64,000 bases of DNA, taken from positions 26,397 through 90,396 of the forward strand of contig JAFZUY010000053.1 of the NCBI GenBank assembly GCA_017618075.1. The letters are read 5' to 3'. Under the pieces are notes generated by a model. It was given only the letters and a program-made list of their open reading frames with translations, was not told where the DNA came from and searched no databases. Below, in pieces: positions 34,373 through 43,578 of the stretch. The stretch comes from Lachnospiraceae bacterium (lineage in GTDB: Bacteria; Bacillota; Clostridia; Lachnospirales; Lachnospiraceae). The first letter of the stretch is position 1. Each line of letters opens with the position of its first letter. The position numbers were made by a program, and so were the translations under genes.

Positions 34373-35449
34373 ATGAGCGACAAATCAACATTAAATGAAT
34401 TGCAACCCAGGAAGAAGAAAAAGAAAAGCGTAATCGGATTTGTAATAGCGATAGTGTTCTTAAGTCTTATTACACTTGCTTCTCTCGCAGTTGCATATCA
34501 GTCCGTAAAATTATATAAAGACGAAGTTAAAAAGAACGAAGAAGCACCTGTGGCTGAAGTTACATACACTAAAGAAGAAGTCGACGAGATGGTTAAACTT
34601 GCCAGAGAAGATGCAGCCGAGCAGGCTACGGCAGGTTTTTATGCGGAGCTTAAGGATACGGCCGAAAACAGCAACGGTATCGTCAGCATGCTTCGTAAAA
34701 TGTATCCCGAATACTTCGTATATTACAACAACAACCATTATGAATTCGTTGAGATAGACCACACTATTCCGCAGGCTAACTTCGAAAACGAAAACATCAT
34801 TGCAAACGAAGGTTTCCTTGAATACAAGGTTGACGGCGAAACCAAATCCGTAAAAGGAATCGATGTATCCAAATTCCAGGGCGATATCGACTGGCAGAAG
34901 GTAGCCGACTCGGGTGTTGAATATGCCATGATAAGACTCGGGCTTAGAGGATATGAAACCGGCAAACTCGTAACAGACGAAAACTTTAAGGCAAATGTGG
35001 AAGGTGCAACCGCAGCAGGTATCGATGTGGGCGTTTACTTCTTTACACAGGCAATCAACCCTGCAGAAGCAAGAGAAGAAGCCGAATATGTGTTAAATGA
35101 AATTGACGGATACAATATCACTTATCCCATTGCTATCGATGTTGAAGATCTTTACAATGACAAAGCAAGAAGCTACAACCAGTCAAAGGAATCACGTACC
35201 GAATGCGCTATTGCTTTTATGGATGCTGTTAAAAATGCAGGTTACAATCCTGCCATTTACGGCAATCTTAATACATTTACAAAGTTAGTCGAAGTCAACA
35301 AACTCGGCGAATACGACAAGTGGTTTGCGCTTTACGATACACAGATTTACTTCCCTTACGAAATCACCGTATGGCAGTATTCCGACAAGGGCAGAATCGA
35401 CGGTATCGAAGGCGATGTGGACTTAAACATTACATTTCCCAAACAATAA
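34373..35449 (+). CDS. Membrane-anchored GH25 muramidase
   Basis: 358 residues. A basic cytoplasmic start and one transmembrane segment (about 21-43) anchor a coiled linker (about 50-95) and a C-terminal glycosyl hydrolase family 25 domain (about 160-355). KGIDVSKFQGDIDW, AMIRLGLRGY, GVYFFTQA and the catalytic Asp-x-Glu in AIDVEDLYN are all present. It would cleave the beta-1,4 bond between N-acetylmuramic acid and N-acetylglucosamine at the outer face of the membrane, in wall remodelling rather than as a phage lysin, given the anchor and the absence of phage genes. Confidence 0.9.
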   Translation: MSDKSTLNELQPRKKKKKSVIGFVIAIVFLSLITLASLAVAYQSVKLYKDEVKKNEEAPVAEVTYTKEEVDEMVKLAREDAAEQATAGFYAELKDTAENSNGIVSMLRKMYPEYFVYYNNNHYEFVEIDHTIPQANFENENIIANEGFLEYKVDGETKSVKGIDVSKFQGDIDWQKVADSGVEYAMIRLGLRGYETGKLVTDENFKANVEGATAAGIDVGVYFFTQAINPAEAREEAEYVLNEIDGYNITYPIAIDVEDLYNDKARSYNQSKESRTECAIAFMDAVKNAGYNPAIYGNLNTFTKLVEVNKLGEYDKWFALYDTQIYFPYEITVWQYSDKGRIDGIEGDVDLNITFPKQ

Positions 35450-35454
35450 ATTTG

Positions 35455-35463
35455 TGTTATAAT
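35455..35463 (+). promoter_or_regulatory. Extended -10 promoter giving a near-leaderless message
   Basis: TGTTATAAT ends only 8 bases before the ATG at 35472. Initiation at the usual distance would fall on or next to the start codon, and no ribosome site is visible in front of that ATG. There is no good -35 element, in line with an extended -10 promoter. Confidence 0.45.
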
Positions 35464-35471
35464 TCAAAACT

Positions 35472-35861
35472 ATGGAATACGTAAAAAGCGAAGCTAAACA
35501 TGCCAAAACTGCATACAGTGCCCTGACCGTGTCGGGCTTATCCTTCGTGTCGGCAGTGCTCGGAGTGTTTTTTATGCCCTTTATTCTTTCTCCTATTGCA
35601 ATGATTATTTCGCATCTTTCCAAAGGAAGATTAAAGACCAGACATTTCGCCGCACAGGCTGCCATAGTCGTAGCCATTATCGCATTTATCATAAACGGCT
35701 GTATGATTGCGCTCGGCATTTATAAATTTAAAACCGATCCCGAAATCAGAAACAGATACAATACCGCTATGCAGGAAATGTACGGAATGTCTTTAGACGA
35801 ATATTTTCAGACCTTACAGGATGAATTTTCGGTAACGCTTCCTGAAACAAACGTAAAATAA
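35472..35861 (+). CDS. Small membrane protein (DUF4190-like)
   Basis: 129 residues with two hydrophobic segments (about 18-48 and 57-84) separated by the basic SHLSKGRLKTRH loop, and a soluble acidic C-terminal part. The segment pattern, with IALGI after the second helix, suggests the DUF4190 type, but the assignment is weak. No ribosome site precedes the ATG. It lies between the muramidase and DUF975 genes on the same strand. Confidence 0.6.
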   Translation: MEYVKSEAKHAKTAYSALTVSGLSFVSAVLGVFFMPFILSPIAMIISHLSKGRLKTRHFAAQAAIVVAIIAFIINGCMIALGIYKFKTDPEIRNRYNTAMQEMYGMSLDEYFQTLQDEFSVTLPETNVK

Positions 35862-35875
35862 CTGAGGCTTAACAG

Positions 35876-36637
35876 ATGTCCGACAAAGTACTTAAAATCA
35901 GAACAAACAGAGAAATAAGAAGTTATGCCAGGGAAAGGCTTCTCGGAAACATGCTCATCCCCTGCCTTGTTACCTTCTTTTTTTTCAGTGCAAGAAATGT
36001 TTTCGAACTGCTCATGCAGTACGGCATTCTCGGCACGGACATGTTTGCCTTTATCTTTTATGTTGCACTTTTTATCACAATCAATTCGGTATGGGGACTG
36101 ATAAGATACGGAATCAGCCGTTATTTCCTTTCTTTTATCACCACAAAAAAAGCAAGCCCTGCAAATATCTTTGCGGGCTTTAAGGGTTCAACTGAAACAA
36201 TCATCGTTGTTTCGCTTATATTGGCTATAATAAGTCTGGTTTTCCAGTTGCCTTATCTTATCTATACTTTCTTCTTTTCGGTTAACACAATACACAGTTT
36301 CTTATTAAGCCTGATACTGTTTCTCGCCGGAAACCTTGTTGTTTACTTAATCGAAGCATATCTTGCTCCGATTTATTTCGTAATCTGCGACAATCCCGGT
36401 GCAAGACTTCCCTGGATTCTCGTTATAACTTTTTCTTTGATGAACACAAAGAATTTCTTTAAATATATCGGACTTCAGATTTCGTTTATTCCGTTATATC
36501 TTTTAGGATTACTTTCATTCGGTATAGGGCTTCTCTGGGTCGTTCCCTACTCATATACTTCCTATGCTTACTTTTACGAAGCACTGTGCGAAACATATCT
36601 TTCGGCGCAATCCAAAGAAGAAGCATCCGCAGAATAA
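35876..36637 (+). CDS. DUF975 membrane protein
   Basis: 253-residue polytopic membrane protein with about six hydrophobic segments. NIFAGFKG in the middle, the DNPGARLPWIL loop, and a C-terminal LSFGIGLLWVVPYSYTSYAYFYEAL stretch are characteristic of DUF975, which has no established role. GAGGCTTAACAG is the ribosome site. It follows the small membrane protein by 14 bases and ends 4 bases before the convergent prfB stop, with no hairpin between. Confidence 0.82.
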   Translation: MSDKVLKIRTNREIRSYARERLLGNMLIPCLVTFFFFSARNVFELLMQYGILGTDMFAFIFYVALFITINSVWGLIRYGISRYFLSFITTKKASPANIFAGFKGSTETIIVVSLILAIISLVFQLPYLIYTFFFSVNTIHSFLLSLILFLAGNLVVYLIEAYLAPIYFVICDNPGARLPWILVITFSLMNTKNFFKYIGLQISFIPLYLLGLLSFGIGLLWVVPYSYTSYAYFYEALCETYLSAQSKEEASAE

Positions 36638-36641
36638 TCTT

Positions 36642-37745
36642 TTAGTTTCCAAGACTTTTCCACTTTAAATATGCATTGATAAAAGGATCCAGATCTCCGT
36701 CGAGCACTGCGCCTGCATTGCCCGATTCTTCGTTTGTTCTTAAATCTTTGACCATAGTATACGGCTGAAGCACATAGGATCTTATCTGGCTTCCGAAGCC
36801 GTTTTCAAGAACTTCACCCCTGATATCGTCAAGTTTGGCAGCATTTGCTTCTTCCATAAGCATTAACAGTTTGGCCTTTAACATCTGCATGGCCTTGTCT
36901 TTGTTCTGGAACTGGCTTCGCTCATTCTGACATGCTACAACTACTCCCGTGGGAATATGTGTAATTCTGACTGCGGAGGAAGTCTTGTTGATATGCTGTC
37001 CGCCGGCACCCGACGAACGGTATGTGTCAATCTTTAAATCTTCGGGATTAATCTCAACCGTATTGTCATCTTCAAGTTCCGGCATTACATCAAGTGATGC
37101 AAAGGAAGTCTGTCTCTTTCCCTGTGCGTTAAAGGGTGAAATACGAACCAGTCTGTGAACGCCCTTTTCTCCCTTTAAATATCCGTATGCATTGGGACCG
37201 TTTACCTGCCACGCCACGGATTTAATACCTGCTTCATCGCCTTCGAGGTAATCGAGTACTTCAACCTGAAAGCCTTTCTTTTCTGCCCATCTGGTATACA
37301 TTCTGTAAAGAATCGAAACCCAGTCACAGCTTTCCGTACCGCCGGCACCTGCGTTTAATCTTAAAATAGCATTGCAGGAATCGTGTTCGCCCGATAAAAG
37401 CATGGATATTCTCATATCCTCAAGCTTTGCTTTAAACTTCTCAAACTCGGAAACAATCTCTTCTTCCATACCCTCTTCCTCACCTGCTATCTCGATGAAT
37501 TCAAGGATATCGTTGTACTGGTTTTCCAAAGTTTTTACATCATCTATCGACTGCTTGAAAAGTTTGCATTCTGTGCTTAATTTGTTAGCCCTGTCAACAT
37601 CGTTCCAAAAGGTAGGCTCCTGCATTTCTCGCTCGAGCTCGACTACTCTTTCTTCTTTTCTTTCGATATCACAGGAAAGCTTAACCTGATTAAGCGTATC
37701 CTTAAGCGATAAAAGTTCAGTTTTGATATTGTCTAAAAGTACCAT
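36642..37745 (-). CDS. prfB: Peptide chain release factor 2
   Basis: 367-residue RF2, which releases proteins at UGA and UAA. The anticodon-like tripeptide SPF is visible in VRISPFNAQGKRQTSF, and the catalytic GGQ in RSSGAGGQHINKTSS. The gene is one uninterrupted frame: where many bacteria have the in-frame UGA of the programmed +1 frameshift (about codon 26), this gene reads CTT TCC TGT GAT without a stop. So it lacks that autoregulation. GAGGAAAT precedes the ATG, 9 bases after the preceding VWA gene, and prfB is the last gene of that operon. Confidence 0.95.
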   Translation of the reverse strand: MVLLDNIKTELLSLKDTLNQVKLSCDIERKEERVVELEREMQEPTFWNDVDRANKLSTECKLFKQSIDDVKTLENQYNDILEFIEIAGEEEGMEEEIVSEFEKFKAKLEDMRISMLLSGEHDSCNAILRLNAGAGGTESCDWVSILYRMYTRWAEKKGFQVEVLDYLEGDEAGIKSVAWQVNGPNAYGYLKGEKGVHRLVRISPFNAQGKRQTSFASLDVMPELEDDNTVEINPEDLKIDTYRSSGAGGQHINKTSSAVRITHIPTGVVVACQNERSQFQNKDKAMQMLKAKLLMLMEEANAAKLDDIRGEVLENGFGSQIRSYVLQPYTMVKDLRTNEESGNAGAVLDGDLDPFINAYLKWKSLGN

Positions 37746-37754
37746 ATTTCCTCA

Positions 37755-40700
37755 CTAATCGTCGTCTCTAATCCATACTCTGGTCTTAAGAGCAGCGCTT
37801 GTAACCGAATCGTTTGATTTATTTGCAGTCTTGCCTGCATCAGGTTTCTTAGTAGCAGCATTATTGTCTTTAAAATATATAGGTGCTGCATCTTTTCTTT
37901 CAAATACTCTGGACTGCGTATTAGTCTGCTGTGTACCGGTTGTGCCGGGCTTTTTAAGCGATGAGAACGAAGGCGTTTCTTTTGCAGTACCTGTTGCCGT
38001 CTGTGCTGTCTGCGGTTTTACAGCAGCCGAACCTGAGGGCTTTGCAGATGTGGCCCCAGAAGTGCCTGCAGGAGCTTTATATGCGCTCTGGGGATTTTCA
38101 TTGACATATTGCCTGATCTTTCCTTTAGGAGCACTCTGAGGCTTCTCAGAGGGCTTTTTGGAAGCTGCCGCAATAATACCTGATTTTTCTTCTTCCTTTT
38201 CCTCTGCGGTTTCAGCCTTAATTACTTCCGCTTCTTCCTTACGCTTTTTCTCTTCTCTCTTAAGCTTGTTCTTTGCTCTGTTTGCAGCCATCTTGTCTAC
38301 AAATGCAAATGAAAGGTGGAATCTTCTTACTGCGATATCATAAAGGAACAAAAGTGCCGCAATGATTAAAAGAGGAATCCAGAGATTAAATCTCGCTTTT
38401 ACGAATTCGGGACTGTATTTAAATACTTCTTCTGGATTCTCTATAAATATACCGCCCGTGCTGGCCGCAAATTCGTCAAGCAGTGTATTTTCGGGATAGA
38501 ATCTGTACTCTAACGAATACTGCATAATGGCAGCCGTATTGATGGAGCTTACTATCTCGTCCTTATCCTTCTGCTGTACATTGATTGTATATATACCTGT
38601 ATCCTTTGTATCTACCTGTGCTTCATATACACCGGGTTTTTTAGGATCGAGTTCTACTTCCTTGGGGTTTCCTTCCTCATCGTAAACTATAGCGATTACC
38701 TTGGTATCCGCAGAATAATCCTCTGTTGTATAGGTAATGGTAGCCTTATTGCCGTTTTGCTCTACATTGGCATAGGTACCCTCCATACCGTTGTCTTCGG
38801 ATACCAGTTTTATGATGTTATGCCATAAAAGAGGTGTATTTTCCCACCCCGAATATTCCGCGGACCATTCACCGTTTACATCGGATGTCCACGCAACCGT
38901 TTTACCGAGGCCATACTGCCAGTATGAAAGAATTGGATCGTGCTGGAAGGATTCAAGAAGGTCAATCGACCTTTCTTTTTTCATGGTTGCCACATAGCCG
39001 TATAACTGTGGCATTCCGTCTTTTACAACATCTCTTATAATCTTATCGTTACTTGTAACTTCAGGCGTAAATACCTCGTTTACAAGATATGTATTGGATG
39101 CCAGAAATACTTCCTGTGCGAAAATTCTCGGAAGGTCGGTCGTGTTGTCGGAATAAAAAATTCGTCCGCCGCCCTTTGTCGCCAGTTCGTTTAAAAGCTG
39201 GTCGTTACAGCCGCTTCCGACTGCCACACATGAAAGTGTAATGCCGGCATTATTAATAATTTTAAGAAGTCCGTCATAGCCCGAATTGTAATCCTGTCCG
39301 TCGGTAAGAAGGATAATATGCTTAATCATTGCATCGGAGCCGTTAATATCTTTTACGGCAGCTTCAAGAGCGGGATAAATACTTGTACCGCCGCCTGAAG
39401 GGATTGAGAAAATCATCTGCTGAATCTTCTCGGGATCTTCAACATTCTGAAGAGGAACAACTCTTGAATAAGCATCATCGAAAGCTATTACTTCAACGTA
39501 GTCTTCGGGTCTTAAATAATCAACGGCTGCTGCCGCGGATTTCTTGGCCAAATCAAGATATGATTCGATACCGTCGGATGCATCCATGGAACCGGAATGG
39601 TCGATAACCATAGCCATAGCCATCGTGGGTATTTCATTTTCTCCGTTAATATCCATATATACGGGAGACATCTCTTCAAGCAGTGTATCTCTGTAACCGC
39701 CTACGGCATACGAAGATGAACCGCCTGTGATAATAAGACCGCCACCGTTGTTTTTGACATATTCGTTTAAGATATCAAGGAATCCCTCGCGTAAATCGGC
39801 TTCGTAAACATCCACCAAAACAACGGCCGAATACTGCATGAGAGACGGCATATCAACGGGTACCGTGCCCGGAGTAACCGTATCGTATCCGACATCGATG
39901 GATTCGAGGATTTTCTTGTAGTTTTTCGCGTTGCCTTCGCTGCCTTCGACTACGAGCAGAGGAAGCGTGGTTTCGATATTTGTATATGATGCAAACTCGT
40001 TGTTAACGGTAATTGTATCTTTTTCGGACTCTACTACAACCTTGTAAGTCTTAAGACCTTCGTCAGACTGCGTATCGGAGAAGATAAGCTGGTTGGTACC
40101 TTTCTGAAGATGAACATCCTGCTCACCCTTTAGGGTACGTCCGGCATAAAGCTTAACCTTCGCATTGCAGGCCACATTACTTTCAACTTCTACTTCGATA
40201 TTGAATTTCTCGCCGATTCCTGCCTGTGTCGGGATTGAAAGATCCGATACATAAACTTCATCGGAAATGTTTTCTTCTATCTTTTTTATCTCAAAAGCAC
40301 AGCCGCTTGAAATAATATCGGGGGCAACGCTCTTAAGAGAGCCTTCGTTTTCATTACCGTCGGTAATAAGTACGATTCTTCCTGCAGAATCATCGGGCAG
40401 CTGTGAAAGAGCAAGCTTAACCGCATCTTCGAGATTGGTAGCACCTGTATTTACATCCGTCTGGAATTTGGAGAATGCCAGATTTTCCGATACAAACTGC
40501 TCTACTCTTGTATCTTCACCAAACGCAATAACACCGACATTGTCGTTCTTTTTCTTGTTCTTAACCGACTCGTTGACAAAAGTAATAATATCCTGCCTGC
40601 TGTCTCTGACAGAATCGGAAACATCAAGAAGGTAAATCGTAGTCGTGCTCTTGCCGGTAAATTTGAGTGACAGGCCCGAAAGAGCGAATATCAAAATAAG

Positions 40701-40841
40701 AAACAGAATGGATCTTATGACAATCTGTCCGACTTTACTTCCTTTTTCTCTTGTAAACATGAAACGCTGCGTTACGAATAAAAACAGCGCCGCCACAGGT
40801 ATTAAAAGCAAATACCACGGGTTTTCAAATGATATCGACAT
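37755..40841 (-). CDS. Large membrane protein with two VWA domains
   Basis: 1028 residues. Two N-terminal hydrophobic segments (about 9-25 and 38-57) are followed by a VWA domain with the MIDAS start LLDVSDSVRD. A beta-rich region and a glutamine-amidotransferase-like segment (IITGGSSSYAVGGYR) come next, then a second VWA domain with VIDHSGSMDASD and the TDG loop in LLTDGQDYNSG. A late transmembrane segment (LWIPLLIIAALLFLYDIAV) precedes a roughly 190-residue disordered Lys/Ala/Thr/Pro-rich tail, cytoplasmic by topology. It probably binds metal-dependent partners in a MoxR/BatA-type complex. It follows the other VWA gene by 14 bases. Confidence 0.85.
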   Translation of the reverse strand: MSISFENPWYLLLIPVAALFLFVTQRFMFTREKGSKVGQIVIRSILFLILIFALSGLSLKFTGKSTTTIYLLDVSDSVRDSRQDIITFVNESVKNKKKNDNVGVIAFGEDTRVEQFVSENLAFSKFQTDVNTGATNLEDAVKLALSQLPDDSAGRIVLITDGNENEGSLKSVAPDIISSGCAFEIKKIEENISDEVYVSDLSIPTQAGIGEKFNIEVEVESNVACNAKVKLYAGRTLKGEQDVHLQKGTNQLIFSDTQSDEGLKTYKVVVESEKDTITVNNEFASYTNIETTLPLLVVEGSEGNAKNYKKILESIDVGYDTVTPGTVPVDMPSLMQYSAVVLVDVYEADLREGFLDILNEYVKNNGGGLIITGGSSSYAVGGYRDTLLEEMSPVYMDINGENEIPTMAMAMVIDHSGSMDASDGIESYLDLAKKSAAAAVDYLRPEDYVEVIAFDDAYSRVVPLQNVEDPEKIQQMIFSIPSGGGTSIYPALEAAVKDINGSDAMIKHIILLTDGQDYNSGYDGLLKIINNAGITLSCVAVGSGCNDQLLNELATKGGGRIFYSDNTTDLPRIFAQEVFLASNTYLVNEVFTPEVTSNDKIIRDVVKDGMPQLYGYVATMKKERSIDLLESFQHDPILSYWQYGLGKTVAWTSDVNGEWSAEYSGWENTPLLWHNIIKLVSEDNGMEGTYANVEQNGNKATITYTTEDYSADTKVIAIVYDEEGNPKEVELDPKKPGVYEAQVDTKDTGIYTINVQQKDKDEIVSSINTAAIMQYSLEYRFYPENTLLDEFAASTGGIFIENPEEVFKYSPEFVKARFNLWIPLLIIAALLFLYDIAVRRFHLSFAFVDKMAANRAKNKLKREEKKRKEEAEVIKAETAEEKEEEKSGIIAAASKKPSEKPQSAPKGKIRQYVNENPQSAYKAPAGTSGATSAKPSGSAAVKPQTAQTATGTAKETPSFSSLKKPGTTGTQQTNTQSRVFERKDAAPIYFKDNNAATKKPDAGKTANKSNDSVTSAALKTRVWIRDDD

Positions 40842-40855
40842 ATCTTTCCCCTAAA

Positions 40856-42679
40856 CTATTTCCTTAAGCTGAATATCCATTCAAGTGCAAGAAGGATGAG
40901 TGAAAGTAAAATAATAAAGTTTCTTAAGTTAAATATTCCTTTTACTTCGGTCACAACCTTATCGTCGCCCGAAGAAATCATTGAAGGATGCGTATCTATC
41001 TTGCTCTCCGATACAGGGAAGTTAACAGCAAACATTTCTGTATTCTCTTCTTCTCTTATTGTCTGGGTGAGCGAATAAATACCCATTTCCTTTGTATCAT
41101 TAAAGTTAAAGCGGTAATCGGATAAAGTTACTTCTTCTCCGTCAGGTTTTGTAACTACCGGAAGTTCTCCGTCCACATTTGTATTAACCGATACCGAATC
41201 ACCGCTGTTATAAACATAATTTGTTACCATTCCGCCCTGTACGCATTCATTTATGAGATTGTACATAAGCAGCGGGAACTCCATATAAAGAGGAAAATCG
41301 GAATTGTGTATGTCAAATCCCAACATCGCATATGTTCTGCCCTGGTTTTCACCGATAAAGGCAATATCATGTGATGTCTCTTTTTCATTTCCCTGAGCCT
41401 CAAGGAAAGGCGTAGCGTAATCAGGAACATCGTATGTATACGATCTTGAAACCGCAAACGATAATCCGTCCAGATACTTGGTTACCTTTGAATCCAATCC
41501 GTTTACGATACAGCCGTCATCGAGGATATCGTCTATCGGAGCTATCTCGTCGCACTCGGCACCTATAACAATGATGTTTCCTGTCTCCGGAAGTTTATTC
41601 GGAACCATTCCGTCAAATACATATAAATCAAAGCCCTGCTTTGCAAAATCTTCAAAACTGCTGATATCTTCGGATTTGATAACCGAAATGCCGGGAATAA
41701 TCTTAAGTGCATTCTCAAGGTACATATTTCTTTGGGTCATCAAAAGAACGGTACTTTCTTTCTCTTCGGTCAAAACATCATAGCAGATATTGTCCAAGTC
41801 GCTCGCATCCTTGCCCGAAACCTGAGCAAAGAAAACATTTTCTTCAAGGCTTATATCTTCAAAATAAACAACCGAGGAAGAAGACTCTTCTATCTCTACT
41901 TCCTTGGTAGCTACAAGGTTTTCTCCCTGATAAATGGATACGTCTCTTTTAACAGGTTCTTTACAGTAGTTGGTAACTTTTACGAGCACATCCAGTTGAT
42001 TGTCTTTATAGCCGTGGCTTACGTAATCAATGGATACGTTATCCATTTCCGAATAAACATCAACTACAATTGCATCAAGATTTTCTACATCTACCGTGCT
42101 GTCGGTAATAATAAGTGTCTGCAGACCCTTTGAATCCATCGCAAGCGATTTGGCCATCTGCACGCCTTCCGAGGCATCTCCGGGGTAATTGCTTAACTCA
42201 AGATTTTTAATCTGCTCTATTACATCACTCTTGCTCTGTGATTTGCTTGATAAAAGAATCGAGTTTCGATCGGACGTAATAAGGGAAATTTCGGTACCGT
42301 TTCTTAATTTTTTAACATAAGAAACCGCTTCGTCTTTGGCCTTGTCAAATCTCGTCTGGTTCTCGTCGTACATAAAGCCCATGCTGGCCGAAGTATCTAT
42401 TACTATGCAGGCTTTACCCGAAGAAACAAGACCTGATAGAAAATAAGGGCTCGTAAGCGCTGCGATAAGCACAAGGAGCGTTATAATCTGCAAGATCATA
42501 AGCCAGTTCTTTTTTAATTTTTCCCATGGTGTATTGGCTCTGTCGTTTTTTACCATTTCTCTCCAAAGATAGAGAGAGGCAACTTTCTGTTCCTTGGCCT
42601 TCTGTTTCATCATATACATGATGATAATAACCGGAACAAGTATTACTAAAAACAACGGCCATAAATGAGTAAATTTCAT
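40856..42679 (-). CDS. BatA-type VWA membrane protein
   Basis: 607 residues. The N-terminal BatA-like segment has two transmembrane helices (about 7-23 and 62-81), then a VWA domain beginning CIVIDTSASMGFMYD (DxSxS MIDAS). Extracellular beta-rich domains follow, and a last transmembrane helix (FIILLSLILLALEWIF) ends in a short basic tail. This is the arrangement of BatA/BatB-like proteins encoded with MoxR ATPases and DUF58 proteins. The DUF58 gene ends 26 bases upstream; ribosome site AGGAAATATAA. Confidence 0.85.
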   Translation of the reverse strand: MKFTHLWPLFLVILVPVIIIMYMMKQKAKEQKVASLYLWREMVKNDRANTPWEKLKKNWLMILQIITLLVLIAALTSPYFLSGLVSSGKACIVIDTSASMGFMYDENQTRFDKAKDEAVSYVKKLRNGTEISLITSDRNSILLSSKSQSKSDVIEQIKNLELSNYPGDASEGVQMAKSLAMDSKGLQTLIITDSTVDVENLDAIVVDVYSEMDNVSIDYVSHGYKDNQLDVLVKVTNYCKEPVKRDVSIYQGENLVATKEVEIEESSSSVVYFEDISLEENVFFAQVSGKDASDLDNICYDVLTEEKESTVLLMTQRNMYLENALKIIPGISVIKSEDISSFEDFAKQGFDLYVFDGMVPNKLPETGNIIVIGAECDEIAPIDDILDDGCIVNGLDSKVTKYLDGLSFAVSRSYTYDVPDYATPFLEAQGNEKETSHDIAFIGENQGRTYAMLGFDIHNSDFPLYMEFPLLMYNLINECVQGGMVTNYVYNSGDSVSVNTNVDGELPVVTKPDGEEVTLSDYRFNFNDTKEMGIYSLTQTIREEENTEMFAVNFPVSESKIDTHPSMISSGDDKVVTEVKGIFNLRNFIILLSLILLALEWIFSLRK

Positions 42680-42705
42680 TTATATTTCCTGCTCTTGGCG
42701 TATTG

Positions 42706-43575
42706 TTATACTTTCTTTGCAAGCTTTGCAAGTGATGAGAAGAAAAGGCTGTCAAAGCTTTCGGACGAACATACTCTGATATATGTTACGCCGTATTTTT
42801 TACACATATTTTCCGTATCGGTTAAGAATGCATTGAGTGATTCTTTGTACGTTTTAATAGCCGATGCGTTAAAGGATACTCTTAATTCTCCTAAAAATTC
42901 CGAATCCTGAAGATTTAATGTTCCTTCGTATCTCGGGTCTAATTCCTCATCGGATAAAAGATGTATCAAAACCACATCCTGTTTCTTGTATTTTAAATAC
43001 TTTATCGTTTCGTCAAGTTCGTCGGTGTAACCGTCGGTAATCAGAAAAGAAAGACCTCTGTTTTTGAATTCCTTTTCTTTTACGCTCTTAAACAAATCGT
43101 TGGCGTTACCCATCGGAGCTTCTTCGATAAATTTGATGCATCGTATAAATGCCTGCATTCCCGAATAACTTCCTGCGGTAACGACATGATTGTCTTTTAG
43201 GGTATTTATATAGAGTCTGTCGCCGTTTTCAAGCACGATGTAGCTTAACGCACCTGCGATTCTCTTGGCACAGACTTCCTTTGAATGCTCGCCGTATTTC
43301 ATGGATTCGCTGCAGTCCAAAAAGATCTGGAACACACCTTCCTTTTCTTCCATGAAAAGTTTTACGAACAGTCTGTCAAAACGCGCATAGGCGTTCCAGT
43401 CTATTCTTCTGATGTCGTCTCCGAGCATGTATTCCCTGAAGTCCGAAAACTCAACGGAATTACCCTTGGAATTACTCTTTCTGCCTCCGGCCTGACCGCT
43501 GGCGATATTAAGAGCGATACTCATGCGAAGCGTATGCAGTTTTTCATAAAATTCGCTGTTAAATATCTGTTCCAT
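42706..43575 (-). CDS. DUF58 protein
   Basis: 289-residue cytosolic protein. The DUF58 hallmark is the segment from DFREYMLGDDIRRIDWNAYAR, and a VWA-like fold follows (FQIFLDCSESMKYGE). Members accompany MoxR-type AAA ATPases and VWA membrane proteins and are thought to link the two. Only 3 bases separate it from moxR, and 26 from the BatA-type gene. Confidence 0.92.
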   Translation of the reverse strand: MEQIFNSEFYEKLHTLRMSIALNIASGQAGGRKSNSKGNSVEFSDFREYMLGDDIRRIDWNAYARFDRLFVKLFMEEKEGVFQIFLDCSESMKYGEHSKEVCAKRIAGALSYIVLENGDRLYINTLKDNHVVTAGSYSGMQAFIRCIKFIEEAPMGNANDLFKSVKEKEFKNRGLSFLITDGYTDELDETIKYLKYKKQDVVLIHLLSDEELDPRYEGTLNLQDSEFLGELRVSFNASAIKTYKESLNAFLTDTENMCKKYGVTYIRVCSSESFDSLFFSSLAKLAKKV

Positions 43576-43578
43576 TTA

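Noticed and set aside
37660-37700. Programmed +1 frameshift site in prfB
   Set aside because: There is no in-frame UGA and the frame is continuous through the site where it would be.
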